A DNA stretch of 64,000 nt from Georgenia faecalis (GTDB lineage Bacteria > Actinomycetota > Actinomycetes > Actinomycetales > Actinomycetaceae), in assembly GCF_003710105.1 (NCBI RefSeq), contig NZ_CP033325.1, forward strand, positions 2,852,001 through 2,916,000, read 5' to 3'. Below the pieces are notes generated by a model. It did no database searches. It saw only the letters and a list, made by a program, of their open reading frames with translations, and had not been told where the DNA came from. Made by a program: the position numbers and the translations under genes. Within the stretch, counting starts at the first letter, position 1. Every line of letters starts with the position of its first letter. Shown here one piece after another: positions 55,057 through 64,000 of the stretch.

Positions 55057-56633
55057 TTCCCGCTCCCCTCGGCCACCGTGGCGGCGGCCTCGTCAGCGCC
55101 GGGGTCGGCGCTCGTCGTAGTGTCCACGTGCTCGATCGCCAGCTCCTCCGCCACCGGGCGCACGGCGTCGAGCACCGGCGCCGGGTAGATGCCCAGGACG
55201 AGCATCGCGGCGACCAGCGGGGCCACGACGGCCCACCGCTCGCGCCCGCCCAGGTCGGGCGTCGCGGCGAGCTCCTCGCGCGTGCGGCCGGTGAACATCC
55301 GCTGGTAGGGCAGGAGGATGTACAGGGCCGCGACGACGACGGCGAGCACCGCGGCGACGGCGGCCACCGGGGAGACCCGGAAGGTGCCGAGCAGCACGAG
55401 GTACTCGGGCACGAACCCGCTCAGGCCGGGCAGCGACAGCGTCGCCAGGCCGGCGATGAGGAAGCTGCCGGCGAGGACCGGGGTGACCTGGCGCATGCCG
55501 CTGTAGGAGGCGATGTCCTGGGTGCCCCCGCGCTGGGTGAGGAAGCCCCCGAAGAGGAACAGCGCGGCCGTGGAGACGCCGTGGGCAACCATGTAGAGCA
55601 TCGCGCCGGTCATGGCGACCTCGTCCCGGACGAAGATGCCCAGGACGATGAACCCGAAGTGGGAGACCGAGGTGAAGGCGACCAGGCGCATGAGGTCGCG
55701 CTGCCCGACGGCCACGATCGCCCCGTAGAGGATCGAGACGACGGCGAGGACGATGATCGCCGGGGCGGCCCACCGGGAGGCCTCGGGGAACAGCGGCAGG
55801 CACAGCGCGAGCATCCCGAAGGTGCCGACCTTGTCGAGGACGCCGACGAGCAGCGCGGAGGTCCCGGGAGACGCCTGCTGGGCGGCGTCGGGCAGCCAGG
55901 TGTGGACGGGCCACATCGGCGCCTTGACGGCGAACGCCACGAAGAACGCGAGGAAGATCCAGCGCTCGGCCCACAGGCCGAGGTCGGCCCCGACGAGGGA
56001 GTCGATGAGGAAGCCCTCGGGCCCGCCGGGTCCGGCGATGCCCAGGGCGATGACGCCGACGAGCATGATGAGCCCGCCGGCGAGGGAGTAGAGGAGGAAC
56101 TTCGTCGCGGCGTGCCGGCGGCGGGGTCCGCCGTAGGCGCCGATGAGGAAGTACACCGGGATGAGCATCGCCTCGAACAGGACGTAGAAGAGGAAGACGT
56201 CCCGGGCGGCGAAGACGGCGATCATCATCGCCTCGAGCGCGAGGACGAGCGCGACGAAGCCGGCCTGCCGGCGCGCGACGTCGACGCCCTCGAGGGCCCG
56301 CTCGTGCTCGCGCCAGCCGGCGGCGATCGCGATGGGCACGAGGAACACGGACAGCAGCACCATGGCGAGCCCGAGGCCGTTGACGCCCAGCGCGTAGGAC
56401 ACCCCGAGCTGTGGGATCCAGGAGAGCTGCTCGGTGAGCTGCTGCTGGCCGGCGGCGGCGAGGTCGAACTGGGTCGCCATGACCACCGCCCCGACGAGGA
56501 CGAGGAGGGCGACGCCGACGCCGAACGGCCGGGCGACGCGGTGGAGCGGCCGGACGAGCCACAGCACCGCCGCCGCGACGAGCGGGACGACGATGAGGAT
56601 GCTCAGCCAGGGGAGCTCGGTTGTGTTCTGCAT
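55053..56633 (-). CDS. nuoM: NADH-quinone oxidoreductase subunit M
   Basis: Antiporter-like subunit (526 aa, ~14 helices). The channel Glu is in VLFEAMLIPVYFLIGAYGG (about residues 142-160) and the Lys/His region in AFAVKAPMWPVHTWLPDAAQQASPGTSALL. A 45-residue Asp/Glu/Thr-rich C-terminal tail (after AEELAIEHVDTT) projects beyond the last helix. Confidence 0.97.
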   Translation of the reverse strand: MQNTTELPWLSILIVVPLVAAAVLWLVRPLHRVARPFGVGVALLVLVGAVVMATQFDLAAAGQQQLTEQLSWIPQLGVSYALGVNGLGLAMVLLSVFLVPIAIAAGWREHERALEGVDVARRQAGFVALVLALEAMMIAVFAARDVFLFYVLFEAMLIPVYFLIGAYGGPRRRHAATKFLLYSLAGGLIMLVGVIALGIAGPGGPEGFLIDSLVGADLGLWAERWIFLAFFVAFAVKAPMWPVHTWLPDAAQQASPGTSALLVGVLDKVGTFGMLALCLPLFPEASRWAAPAIIVLAVVSILYGAIVAVGQRDLMRLVAFTSVSHFGFIVLGIFVRDEVAMTGAMLYMVAHGVSTAALFLFGGFLTQRGGTQDIASYSGMRQVTPVLAGSFLIAGLATLSLPGLSGFVPEYLVLLGTFRVSPVAAVAAVLAVVVAALYILLPYQRMFTGRTREELAATPDLGGRERWAVVAPLVAAMLVLGIYPAPVLDAVRPVAEELAIEHVDTTTSADPGADEAAATVAEGSGK

Positions 56634-56656
56634 GAGGATTCCTCTACCTCTTCCTC

Positions 56657-58591
56657 TCAGGCTCGCGAGGCGAGGACGACGACAAGGGCAACGACGGCGC
56701 CGACGAGCATGAGCGCGGCGTAGGAACGGACGTACCCGGTCTGCAGGCGCCGCAGCATCTGGCCGGACCCGCTGGTGCCGCGGGCGATACCCGTGACCGC
56801 GCCGTCGACGACGGCGGAGTCGGCGTAGACGAGCGTGCGGGCGAGGTACTGGCCGGGGCGCATGGCCACCGCCTCGTTGACGTCGTCCTGGTAGAGGTCA
56901 CGGCGGGCGGCGCGGGTGAGCACGGAGCCGCGCGGGGCGACGACCGGCACCTTCTCGGCGACGTACATCCGGTAGGCGAGGGCCGCGCCGGCGACGGCGA
57001 GGACGATCGTCGCGGTCATGATGAGCCAGATGGGCAGCACGGGGTCGTGGTGCTCGGCGTGGCCCGTGACCGGCTCGAGCCAGTGGACGAACCCGTCGCC
57101 CAGCTGGAGGACGAAGCCGAGGCCGACGGAGCCGATCGCGAGGATGACCATCGGGATCGTCATGAGCGCCGGGGACTCGTGCGGGTGCTGCTCGGCGCCC
57201 TCCGCCTTGGTGGTCCAGCGGGCGCTGCCGTGGAAGACCATGAAGAACAGCCGCGACATGTAGAAGGCGGTGATCCCGGCGCCGAGGAGCGCGACGGTGC
57301 CGAAGACCCAGGCCTGCCAGCCCTCGGCGGCGAACGCCGTCTCGATGATGGAGTCCTTGCTCCAGAACCCGGAGAACGGCGGGATGCCGATGATGGCGAG
57401 CCAGCCGGCCGCGAACGTCAGCCAGGTGATCTTCATGTACTTGGCGAGGTTGCCGAACCGGCGCATGTCGACCTGGTCGTTCATCGCGTGCATGACCGAG
57501 CCGGCGCCGAGGAACATCCCCGCCTTGAAGAAGCCGTGGGTGACGAGGTGGAAGATCGCGAAGGCGTAGCCCACCGGCCCCAGGCCGGCGCCGAGCATCA
57601 TGTAGCCGATCTGCGACATCGTCGACGCCGCGAGGACCTTCTTCATGTCGTCCTTCGCGGACCCGACGATCGCCCCGAAGAGCAGCGTGATGGCACCGAC
57701 GATGGCGACGACGAGCAGCGCCGTGGGGGCGCCCTCGAAGATCGGGCCGGAGCGCACGACGAGGTAGACGCCGGCGGTGACCATGGTCGCCGCGTGGATG
57801 AGCGCCGAGACCGGCGTGGGGCCAGCCATGGCATCGCCGAGCCAGGCCTGCAGCGGGAACTGCGCGGACTTGCCGCAGGCGCCGAGGAGCAGGAGGAGCC
57901 CGATGGTGGTGAGCACGCCCTCGCTGGCCGCGGAGACCTCGGTGAGGACGCCGTCGAAGCTCACGCTGCCGAAGGTGGAGAACATCACCATCATCGCGAC
58001 GAGCAGGCCGATGTCGCCCACCCGGTTCATGACGAACGCCTTCTTCGCGGCGACGGCGTAGTCGCGGCGGTGGTCCCAGAACCCGATGAGCAGGAACGAG
58101 GCGAGGCCGACGCCCTCCCAGCCCACGAAGAGCAGGGCGTAGGAGTCGGCGAGGACGAGGAGCAGCATCGCCGCGACGAAGAGGTTGAGGTAGGCGAAGA
58201 ACCGGCGGCGGTCCCGGTCGTGCGACATGTACGCGACCGAGTAGATGTGGATGAGCGTGCCGACGAAGGTGACGAGGAGGACGAACGTCATCGAGAGCGG
58301 GTCGACCCGCAGGCCGGCGTCGACCGTGAGGTCACCCGCGGGCAGCCACCGGAACAGGTGGAGGTCCATCACCCGGTCCGCGGGCTCCGCCGCGAACATC
58401 TGCAGCGCGACGAGCAGCGCGACGACGAACGAGCCGGCCGAGGCCAGCACGCCGAGCCAGTGGCCCCACCGGTTGGACCGGCGGCCGGCGAGCAGGAGGA
58501 CCGCTGCGCCGAGGAGCGGCAGCGCGACGAGGAGCCACGCCAGCGAGGCGGTTCCCTCGGCGGGCGCCGCGTCGGCGACGGCGGTGGACAT
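56657..58591 (-). CDS. nuoL: NADH-quinone oxidoreductase subunit L
   Basis: The largest antiporter-like subunit (644 aa, ~16 helices plus lateral helix). Channel Glu in [20 protein letters not shown], Lys region in [25 protein letters not shown], and [23 protein letters not shown] are standard. I took the ATG at 58589-58591. A GTG 10 codons earlier (58619-58621), behind a GGGGG, is also plausible. Confidence 0.96.
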   Translation of the reverse strand: MSTAVADAAPAEGTASLAWLLVALPLLGAAVLLLAGRRSNRWGHWLGVLASAGSFVVALLVALQMFAAEPADRVMDLHLFRWLPAGDLTVDAGLRVDPLSMTFVLLVTFVGTLIHIYSVAYMSHDRDRRRFFAYLNLFVAAMLLLVLADSYALLFVGWEGVGLASFLLIGFWDHRRDYAVAAKKAFVMNRVGDIGLLVAMMVMFSTFGSVSFDGVLTEVSAASEGVLTTIGLLLLLGACGKSAQFPLQAWLGDAMAGPTPVSALIHAATMVTAGVYLVVRSGPIFEGAPTALLVVAIVGAITLLFGAIVGSAKDDMKKVLAASTMSQIGYMMLGAGLGPVGYAFAIFHLVTHGFFKAGMFLGAGSVMHAMNDQVDMRRFGNLAKYMKITWLTFAAGWLAIIGIPPFSGFWSKDSIIETAFAAEGWQAWVFGTVALLGAGITAFYMSRLFFMVFHGSARWTTKAEGAEQHPHESPALMTIPMVILAIGSVGLGFVLQLGDGFVHWLEPVTGHAEHHDPVLPIWLIMTATIVLAVAGAALAYRMYVAEKVPVVAPRGSVLTRAARRDLYQDDVNEAVAMRPGQYLARTLVYADSAVVDGAVTGIARGTSGSGQMLRRLQTGYVRSYAALMLVGAVVALVVVLASRA

Positions 58592-58632
58592 GGCTGGGCT
58601 ACCCAGCAGGGTTACGAGCACGCCGGCCCCCG

Positions 58633-58932
58633 TCAGTTCTTCAGCAGGTTGACGTCGTCCACGGACGCCGACCTACGGGTTCGGAAGATGGACACGACGA
58701 TCGCCAGCCCGACGACGACCTCGGCCGCGGCGACGACCATGACGAAGAAGGCGACGACCTGCCCCGTGAGGTCGCCGTGCCAGCGGGCGAAGGTGACGAG
58801 CATGAGGTTCGCCGAGTTGAGCATGAGCTCCACGCCCATGAGGGCGATGATGGAGTTGCGGCGCAGCAGGACGGTCGTGGCGCCGATGGCGAAGAGGATC
58901 CCCGACAGGACGACGTAGTTCACCAGGGTCAT
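58633..58932 (-). CDS. nuoK: NADH-quinone oxidoreductase subunit K
   Basis: Three-helix subunit (99 aa). The two membrane-buried Glu of the E-channel are visible in [15 protein letters not shown] and [15 protein letters not shown]. The start (CAT at 58930-58932) overlaps the nuoJ stop by 4 nt. Confidence 0.98.
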   Translation of the reverse strand: MTLVNYVVLSGILFAIGATTVLLRRNSIIALMGVELMLNSANLMLVTFARWHGDLTGQVVAFFVMVVAAAEVVVGLAIVVSIFRTRRSASVDDVNLLKN

Positions 58933-59885
58933 CGGACCTCCTCCACGCTCGAGCTCGACGGCTTCTCGCCGGCCGGGTTGGTCTCGCCCGGCCGGGCCTC
59001 GAGCCCGGGCATGCCCTCGCCGCCCGCCTGGGGCACGGTACGGGCCCCGAGGTCGCCGGAGGTGTCGCCGTGGCCCTCGCGGACGCGGCGGGCCGTGGCC
59101 TCGACGGTCTCGGGGCTCACGTCGGCGATGTCCTGCTGCTGGCCGCGGATGCGCAGCACCCGCGGGACGGACGCCTCGATGGCGTGGCCGTCGGCGCCGA
59201 GCGCGGGGACGTCCGCGCCGTTGTGCCGGGCGTACAGGCCCGGCGGGGGCAGCGGTCCGACGCGCCCGCCGGTGGCGGCGTAGGCGGCCATCTTGGCGTC
59301 GGCGACCTCGCGCTGGCCGCGCTTGGCGCCCACCCGCTCGCGGTGCGTGAGGGTGAGGGCACCGAGGGCGGCGGTGATGAGCAGCGCGCCGGTGATCTCC
59401 ATGGTGAAGGCGTAGTCGGAGAAGAGGACCCGCGCGACGCCGACGGGGTTGGTGTCGATGTTGGCGACCTCGAGGCCGGCCGGCGGGCCGACCGTCGCGG
59501 TGACCGCCACCCCGCCGAGCACGACGGCCAGGCCCACGCCCGCGAGGGCGGCGATCCAGCGCTGGCCGGTGAGCGTCTCGACGAGGGAGTCCGAGGCGTC
59601 CACGCCGACGAGCATGAGGACGAAGAGGAAGAGCATCATGATCGCGCCGGTGTAGACGACCACCTGGGCGACGCCGAGGAACGTGGCCTCCTGCGCGACG
59701 TAGAGGAACGCCAGGCAGATCATGACGAAGATGACGCAGACCGCGGCGTAGACCGCCTTGCGGGCGAAGACCAGGCCGAGCGCGGCGAGGACCATGAGCG
59801 GGGCGAGGACCCAGAACAGGACGGTCTCCCCGGTGGAGACGGTGCCCGTCTCGGCCAGGGCCATCGGCAGGGCTGCCGCGATCAC
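58929..59885 (-). CDS. nuoJ: NADH-quinone oxidoreductase subunit J
   Basis: Membrane subunit (318 aa) with five helices in the first ~190 residues and the pi-bulge helix region [21 protein letters not shown]. Residues ~190-318 form a hydrophilic tail absent from E. coli NuoJ (184 aa). The GTG at 59883-59885 has GGGAG 7 nt upstream and overlaps the nuoI stop (GTGA). Confidence 0.96.
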   Translation of the reverse strand: MIAAALPMALAETGTVSTGETVLFWVLAPLMVLAALGLVFARKAVYAAVCVIFVMICLAFLYVAQEATFLGVAQVVVYTGAIMMLFLFVLMLVGVDASDSLVETLTGQRWIAALAGVGLAVVLGGVAVTATVGPPAGLEVANIDTNPVGVARVLFSDYAFTMEITGALLITAALGALTLTHRERVGAKRGQREVADAKMAAYAATGGRVGPLPPPGLYARHNGADVPALGADGHAIEASVPRVLRIRGQQQDIADVSPETVEATARRVREGHGDTSGDLGARTVPQAGGEGMPGLEARPGETNPAGEKPSSSSVEEVR

Positions 59886-60601
59886 TGCCTCGCTCCCTTC
59901 GCGGCGGCGACCGGGCGCACGGCGGCCAGGCTGGCGTCGTCGGGGCGGTTGGCCCTGACCCACTCGACCTGGTCCTGCGTGGGGCCGGTGATGTCACCGC
60001 GGTAGTAGTCGTCGTCCTCCGTGCCGGCCACCATGGGGTGCGGCGCGGCGAGCATGCCGTCGGCGAGCGGCGCGAGGAGGTCCTGCTTCTCGTAGATGAG
60101 GCCCTCGCGGGTCGGCCCGGCGAGCTCGTACTCGTTGGTCATCGTGAGGGCCCGCGTCGGGCACGCCTCGATGCACAGCCCGCAGAAGATGCAGCGCAGG
60201 TAGTTGATCTGGTAGACGCGGCCGTACCGCTCGCCCGGGGAGTACTGCTCCTCGGGCTGGTTGTCCCCGCCCTGGACGAAGATGGCGTCGGCCGGGCACG
60301 CCCAGGCGCACAGCTCGCAGCCGATGCACTTCTCGAGGCCGTCGGGGTACCGGTTGAGCTGGTGCCGCCCGTGGTAGCGCGGCTGGGTGGGCACCTTCTC
60401 GAAGGGGTACTGCTCCGTGACCATGGGCCGGAACATCGAGGAGAAGGTGACGCCGAACCCGGCGACCGGCGCGAAGATCTCGCCGAGCGGGCCCTTGGGG
60501 TCGCGTTCGAACCGCATGGGGGTGTGGGCCCCCACCTCGCCCCGGCGCCGGGCGCGCTTGCCGAGCTCACGCCCGTCGCGGCCGGAGTCCTGGTCCGTCA
60601 T
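59882..60601 (-). CDS. nuoI: NADH-quinone oxidoreductase subunit I
   Basis: The 8Fe ferredoxin-like subunit (239 aa) carrying clusters N6a and N6b: [12 protein letters not shown] (about residues 92-103) and [12 protein letters not shown] (about 137-148) are complete. The N-terminus has a basic stretch ([15 protein letters not shown]). It overlaps nuoH and nuoJ by 4 nt each. Confidence 0.98.
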   Translation of the reverse strand: MTDQDSGRDGRELGKRARRRGEVGAHTPMRFERDPKGPLGEIFAPVAGFGVTFSSMFRPMVTEQYPFEKVPTQPRYHGRHQLNRYPDGLEKCIGCELCAWACPADAIFVQGGDNQPEEQYSPGERYGRVYQINYLRCIFCGLCIEACPTRALTMTNEYELAGPTREGLIYEKQDLLAPLADGMLAAPHPMVAGTEDDDYYRGDITGPTQDQVEWVRANRPDDASLAAVRPVAAAKGARQ

Positions 60602-61947
60602 CGTCCTTCTCCTTCACCCGTGCGGGTGGTGGCACCCGCGGTCTCCTGCGCTCGCTGCTTGCGTGGCGACGGCGGCAAGGCCTGGCCAGGCATGGGCGGC
60701 ACCGGGAAGCCGCCCGCCATGGCGTCGAACTCCGTCCCGGGGTCGATGACCCGCCCCGACCGTACCGGTTCGGCATCCTCCGGCGGTGCATCGGCCTTGC
60801 GGTCGGGCCAGAAGAGCGAGACGACGAGGACGACGACGAGCAGGGCCGCGAGGCCGAGGAACACGTTGCGCAGCTCGAGGTCACCGAACTGGAGCAGCCC
60901 CTGGAGCACCGCCACGGCGACGAGCCACACGAGGGCCGCCGGGATGAGGACCTTCCAGCCGAGCTTCATGAACTGGTCGTAGCGGAAGCGCAGGAGTGTC
61001 CCGCGCAGCCAGAACATGAAGAACATGACGAGCCACACCTTGGCGACGAACCACAGCACCGGCCACCAGCCGGTGTTGAGCATCCCGTCGCCCACGAGGG
61101 TGAGCGGCCACGGCGCGCGCCACCCGCCGAGGAAGAGCGTGGTGGCCACGGCGGAGACGTTGAGCATGTTGACGTACTCGGCGAGGAAGAACCACGCGAA
61201 CTTCATCGAGGAGTACTCGACCATGTGGCCGGCGACGAGCTCGCCCTCGGCCTCGGGGAGGTCGAAGGGCAGCCGGTTGACCTCACCCACCATGGAGATG
61301 AGGTAGATGACGAACGCCGGCGCGAGGGCGACCGCCCACCACATCTGCGACTGCGCCTCGACGATCTGGGACGTCGACATCGAGCCCGACACGAGGAACA
61401 CGCTGACGAGGGCCAGGCCCATGCTCAGCTCGTAGGAGATCACCTGCGCCGAGGAGCGCACCGCGCCCAGCAGGGGGTAGGTGGAGTTCGACGACCAGCC
61501 GCCGAGGACGATGCCGTACACCCCGACCGCGGTGACCGCGAGGATGTAGAGCACGGCCACGGGCATGTCCGTGAGCTGCAGCGGCGTGACGACGCCGAAG
61601 ATCGACACCTCCGGGCCGAACGGGATGACGGCGTAGATGAGGAACGCCGAGAACGCCGCGATGAACGGGGCGAGGACGTAGATGAACCGGTCGGCGCCCT
61701 TGAGGTTGATGTCCTCCTTGAGGAGGAGCTTGAGGGCGTCACCCATCGACTGCAGGAGGCCGAACGGGCCGTTGACGTTGGGCCCGGGGCGCGTCTGCAT
61801 GCGGCCGAGGATCCGCCGCTCCGCCCAGATGGCGATGAGCACGGAGACGAGGAGGAACACGATGATCGCGACGGCCTTGACGACCCAGATCCACCACGTG
61901 TCGTTGCTGAAGTCGGCTGCCGTGCCGGCGGCCATGGGAACGATCAT
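60598..61947 (-). CDS. nuoH: NADH-quinone oxidoreductase subunit H
   Basis: The quinone-site heel subunit (449 aa, ~8-9 helices). Signatures [33 protein letters not shown] (residues 45-77, with the Q-site Arg/Glu region) and [28 protein letters not shown] are intact. The C-terminal ~75 residues form a hydrophilic tail longer than in E. coli. ATG 61945-61947. Confidence 0.98.
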   Translation of the reverse strand: MIVPMAAGTAADFSNDTWWIWVVKAVAIIVFLLVSVLIAIWAERRILGRMQTRPGPNVNGPFGLLQSMGDALKLLLKEDINLKGADRFIYVLAPFIAAFSAFLIYAVIPFGPEVSIFGVVTPLQLTDMPVAVLYILAVTAVGVYGIVLGGWSSNSTYPLLGAVRSSAQVISYELSMGLALVSVFLVSGSMSTSQIVEAQSQMWWAVALAPAFVIYLISMVGEVNRLPFDLPEAEGELVAGHMVEYSSMKFAWFFLAEYVNMLNVSAVATTLFLGGWRAPWPLTLVGDGMLNTGWWPVLWFVAKVWLVMFFMFWLRGTLLRFRYDQFMKLGWKVLIPAALVWLVAVAVLQGLLQFGDLELRNVFLGLAALLVVVLVVSLFWPDRKADAPPEDAEPVRSGRVIDPGTEFDAMAGGFPVPPMPGQALPPSPRKQRAQETAGATTRTGEGEGR

Positions 61948-64000
61948 CGGGGCACCTCCAGGGTGACGACGGCACCGGCCCCGGCGCCGAGCATCTCGTG
62001 CACGTGCGATCCGGGGGAGTTCTCCGGCAGCCAGACGACGTGCTCGGGCATCGTCGTCGTGACCATCGGCAGGGTGATCGTCCCGGCCGGGCCGCGGACG
62101 GCCAGGGGCTGGCCGTCGCGCAGGCCGAGGGCCGCGGCGGTGGCGGCGCTGACGCGGACGACGGGACGGTGCGCGGTGCCGGCGAGGTGCGGGTCACCCT
62201 CCTGGCCGCGCCCGGAGTCGAGCTGGAGCTTCCACGTCGCGAGGACGGCCTGGCCGCCCCGGACCGCGGGCGGCTCGGCGGCGCGGACCTGCGGGGCCTG
62301 GGCGCGGGGCCCCTCCCAGCCGACGAGCTCGTCGAGCTGGGCGTGGACCGCGGCGAGCGTGGCGCAGCCGAGCGCGACGCCCATCTCCGTGGCGAGGGCG
62401 TCGAGGACCTGTCGGTCGGAGAGCGCCCGGGAGACCAGCACCTGGCCGAAGGGGCGGGGGCGCCCCTCCCAGTTGACGAACGTGCCGGCCTTCTCGACCG
62501 GCGGGGCGACGGGCAGCACGACGTCGGCGTGGTCGGTCACCGCGGAACGGCGGACCTCGAGCTGGACGACGAAGCCGGCGGCGGCGAGCGCCGCGTGGGC
62601 GAGCGCCGGGTCCGGCAGGTCGCGCGGCTCGACGCCGCCGACGAGGAGCCCGCCGAGGGCGCCGTCGCGCGCGGCGGTGAGGATGGCGGTGAGGTCGCGC
62701 CCGGGCGCGGCGGGCACGTCGGCGCCCCACACGCCGCCGACGTCGACGCGGGCCTCGGCCTCGGTGGCCGGGCGGCCGCCAGGGAGCAGGCCGGGCAGCA
62801 GCCCGGCCTCGACGGCGGCGCGCTCCCCCGCCCGGCGCGGGACCCACGCCACGCGGGCGCCGGTGCGCCCGACGAGGCGCTCGACGGCGCTGAGCGTGCC
62901 GGGCAGCGCCCCGGCGCGCTCGCCGACGAGGACGACCGAGCCGGGGGTGGCCAGGGCCTGGGCGACGGCAGCGAGGTCGGGCTCGGCGGAGGTGGGGACG
63001 AGGGCGTCGAGGACCTCGGCCTCGGTGCCGGGCGCGGTCGGCACCAGCCGGGCGCGCATCTTCGTCGCGCCCCGGGTGGCCAGGGGCGCCAGCGCGGCGA
63101 CCTGGACTCGGCCGGCGACGACGCCCTTGCGCAGGCGCAGGAACACCGCGCCGGCCTCGTCCTCGGGCTCGAGGGCGACGAGCAGGACGTGCGGGGCGTT
63201 CTCCAGGTCGGTAAAGGTGACGTCCATGCCGGTCCCGGCGACGCGGGCGGCGAGGAAGGCCGCCTCCTCGTCCGAGTGGGCGCGGGCGCGGGCGTCGACG
63301 TCGTTCGTGCCGAGGACGGTGCGCGCGAAGCGCGACCAGGCGTAGGCGTCCTCGAGGGGGAGGCGACCACCGGGCAGCACGCCGACGCCGCCGGCCTCCC
63401 GCGCCCGGGCGAGCCCGGTCGCGGCCAGGTCGAGGGCCTCCGACCAGCTCGTCGGGACGAGCGCGCCGGTCTCCTCGTCACGGACGAGGGGGACGTCGAG
63501 ACGGTCGGGCGCGCTCTGCCAGCCGAAGGCGAAGCGGTCCTTGTCGGTGATCCACTCGTCGTTGACCTCGTGGTCCTCACCGGCGAGGCGGCGCACGACG
63601 ACGCCCCGGCGGTGGTCCACGCGGATCGCCGAGCCGCTGGAGTCGTGCTCGGCGACGCTCTCGGTGGAGACGAGGTCGAACGGGCGCGCCCGGAAGCGGT
63701 AGCCGGCCGAGGTGAGCGCACCGACGGGGCAGATCTGGATGGTGTTGCCGGAGAAGTAGGAGGAGAACGGCCGTCCGGAGCCGTCGAGCTCAGCCACGCC
63801 CATGGGGCCGCTGGCGAAACCGGCGACGGGGCCCGCCTCCCCGAACGGGCCGACGACCTCGTCGGTGAACGCCTGGCCCGCGTGCGAGCCGTGGAGGTCG
63901 AAGTCGAGGACGCGGGCGTCGAAGGTGCCGATCTGCTGGCCGGGCACGCTGTGGATCTCCCGGCCGGGGGCGCCGCCGCCACGGCCCTGGAGGTCGATGA
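61944..64000 (-). CDS. nuoG: NADH-quinone oxidoreductase subunit G (5' end missing)
   Basis: The peripheral-arm iron-sulphur/molybdopterin-fold subunit. The visible 685 codons begin within the N-terminal ferredoxin part. GNTIQICPVGALTSAGYRFRARPFDLV, the end of the cluster-binding region with the last Cys, is near the start of the visible part. Then comes the MopB-like domain with weak degenerate pterin features, ending in MPEHVVWLPENSPGSHVH. The 2Fe-2S and other 4Fe-4S ligands lie beyond the right edge. Confidence 0.95.
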   Translation of the reverse strand, partial: IDLQGRGGGAPGREIHSVPGQQIGTFDARVLDFDLHGSHAGQAFTDEVVGPFGEAGPVAGFASGPMGVAELDGSGRPFSSYFSGNTIQICPVGALTSAGYRFRARPFDLVSTESVAEHDSSGSAIRVDHRRGVVVRRLAGEDHEVNDEWITDKDRFAFGWQSAPDRLDVPLVRDEETGALVPTSWSEALDLAATGLARAREAGGVGVLPGGRLPLEDAYAWSRFARTVLGTNDVDARARAHSDEEAAFLAARVAGTGMDVTFTDLENAPHVLLVALEPEDEAGAVFLRLRKGVVAGRVQVAALAPLATRGATKMRARLVPTAPGTEAEVLDALVPTSAEPDLAAVAQALATPGSVVLVGERAGALPGTLSAVERLVGRTGARVAWVPRRAGERAAVEAGLLPGLLPGGRPATEAEARVDVGGVWGADVPAAPGRDLTAILTAARDGALGGLLVGGVEPRDLPDPALAHAALAAAGFVVQLEVRRSAVTDHADVVLPVAPPVEKAGTFVNWEGRPRPFGQVLVSRALSDRQVLDALATEMGVALGCATLAAVHAQLDELVGWEGPRAQAPQVRAAEPPAVRGGQAVLATWKLQLDSGRGQEGDPHLAGTAHRPVVRVSAATAAALGLRDGQPLAVRGPAGTITLPMVTTTMPEHVVWLPENSPGSHVHEMLGAGAGAVVTLEVPR

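Overview
This window is a housekeeping segment of a high-GC Gram-positive (actinobacterial) chromosome. The evidence is very high GC at third positions, frequent GTG/TTG starts, a TTG-started rpoB, Cys-type S14 and L33, an actinobacterial coproporphyrin-dependent haem pathway, a full nuo operon and a FAS1-like/MaoC dehydratase pair next to rpmG. A Micrococcales-type organism (a Georgenia/Cellulomonas-like relative) is a reasonable guess, but it is inference only.

Region 1 (1-24,878, all minus strand, transcribed right to left) is the transcription/translation backbone: tRNA-Trp, secE, nusG, rplK, rplA | rplJ, rplL | rpoB, rpoC | rpsL, rpsG, fusA, tuf | the S10-spc ribosomal protein run from rpsJ to rplF, which is cut by the left edge. 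No unrelated gene interrupts the run. Strong GC hairpins close the rplA, rplL, rpoC and tuf units, and recognisable promoters precede rplJ, rpoB and rpsL.

Region 2 (25,154-31,293) holds a class I aminotransferase, an APH-fold kinase-like protein, an adenosine deaminase-family enzyme followed by two alpha/beta hydrolases, and murB. Region 3 (31,295-41,216) is a compact and complete set for haem synthesis from glutamyl-tRNA by the coproporphyrin branch. hemE-hemY-hemC-hemD-hemB-hemL (then murB) run left and hemA-hemH(cpfC)-hemQ(chdC) run right from one 48-bp divergent control region. Region 4 (41,260-44,133) has an MFS carrier, the MaoC/HadAB-like dehydratase pair, rpmG and three tRNAs (Met, Thr, Tyr).

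Region 5 (44,236-50,086) has yajQ, a 1,417-residue secreted, LPWTG-anchored GH78 alpha-L-rhamnosidase with a LacI-type operator upstream, and a small CrtO-like membrane protein. This is the most accessory-looking part. Region 6 (50,134-64,000, minus strand) has htpX, a ferredoxin-NADP reductase, a long-chain polyprenyl diphosphate synthase (probably the menaquinone side chain) and nuoN-M-L-K-J-I-H-G. nuoG is cut by the right edge.

Points for a second look: hemD has no ordinary start codon where its fold begins. At least six genes show a -10-like hexamer 6-7 nt before the start codon, consistent with leaderless mRNAs, including both sides of the hemE/hemA divide. The haem cluster appears to sit inside an otherwise conserved rpmG-hadAB-murB-add-aat-secE neighbourhood. 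I saw no CRISPR, phage, insertion sequence or defence system.
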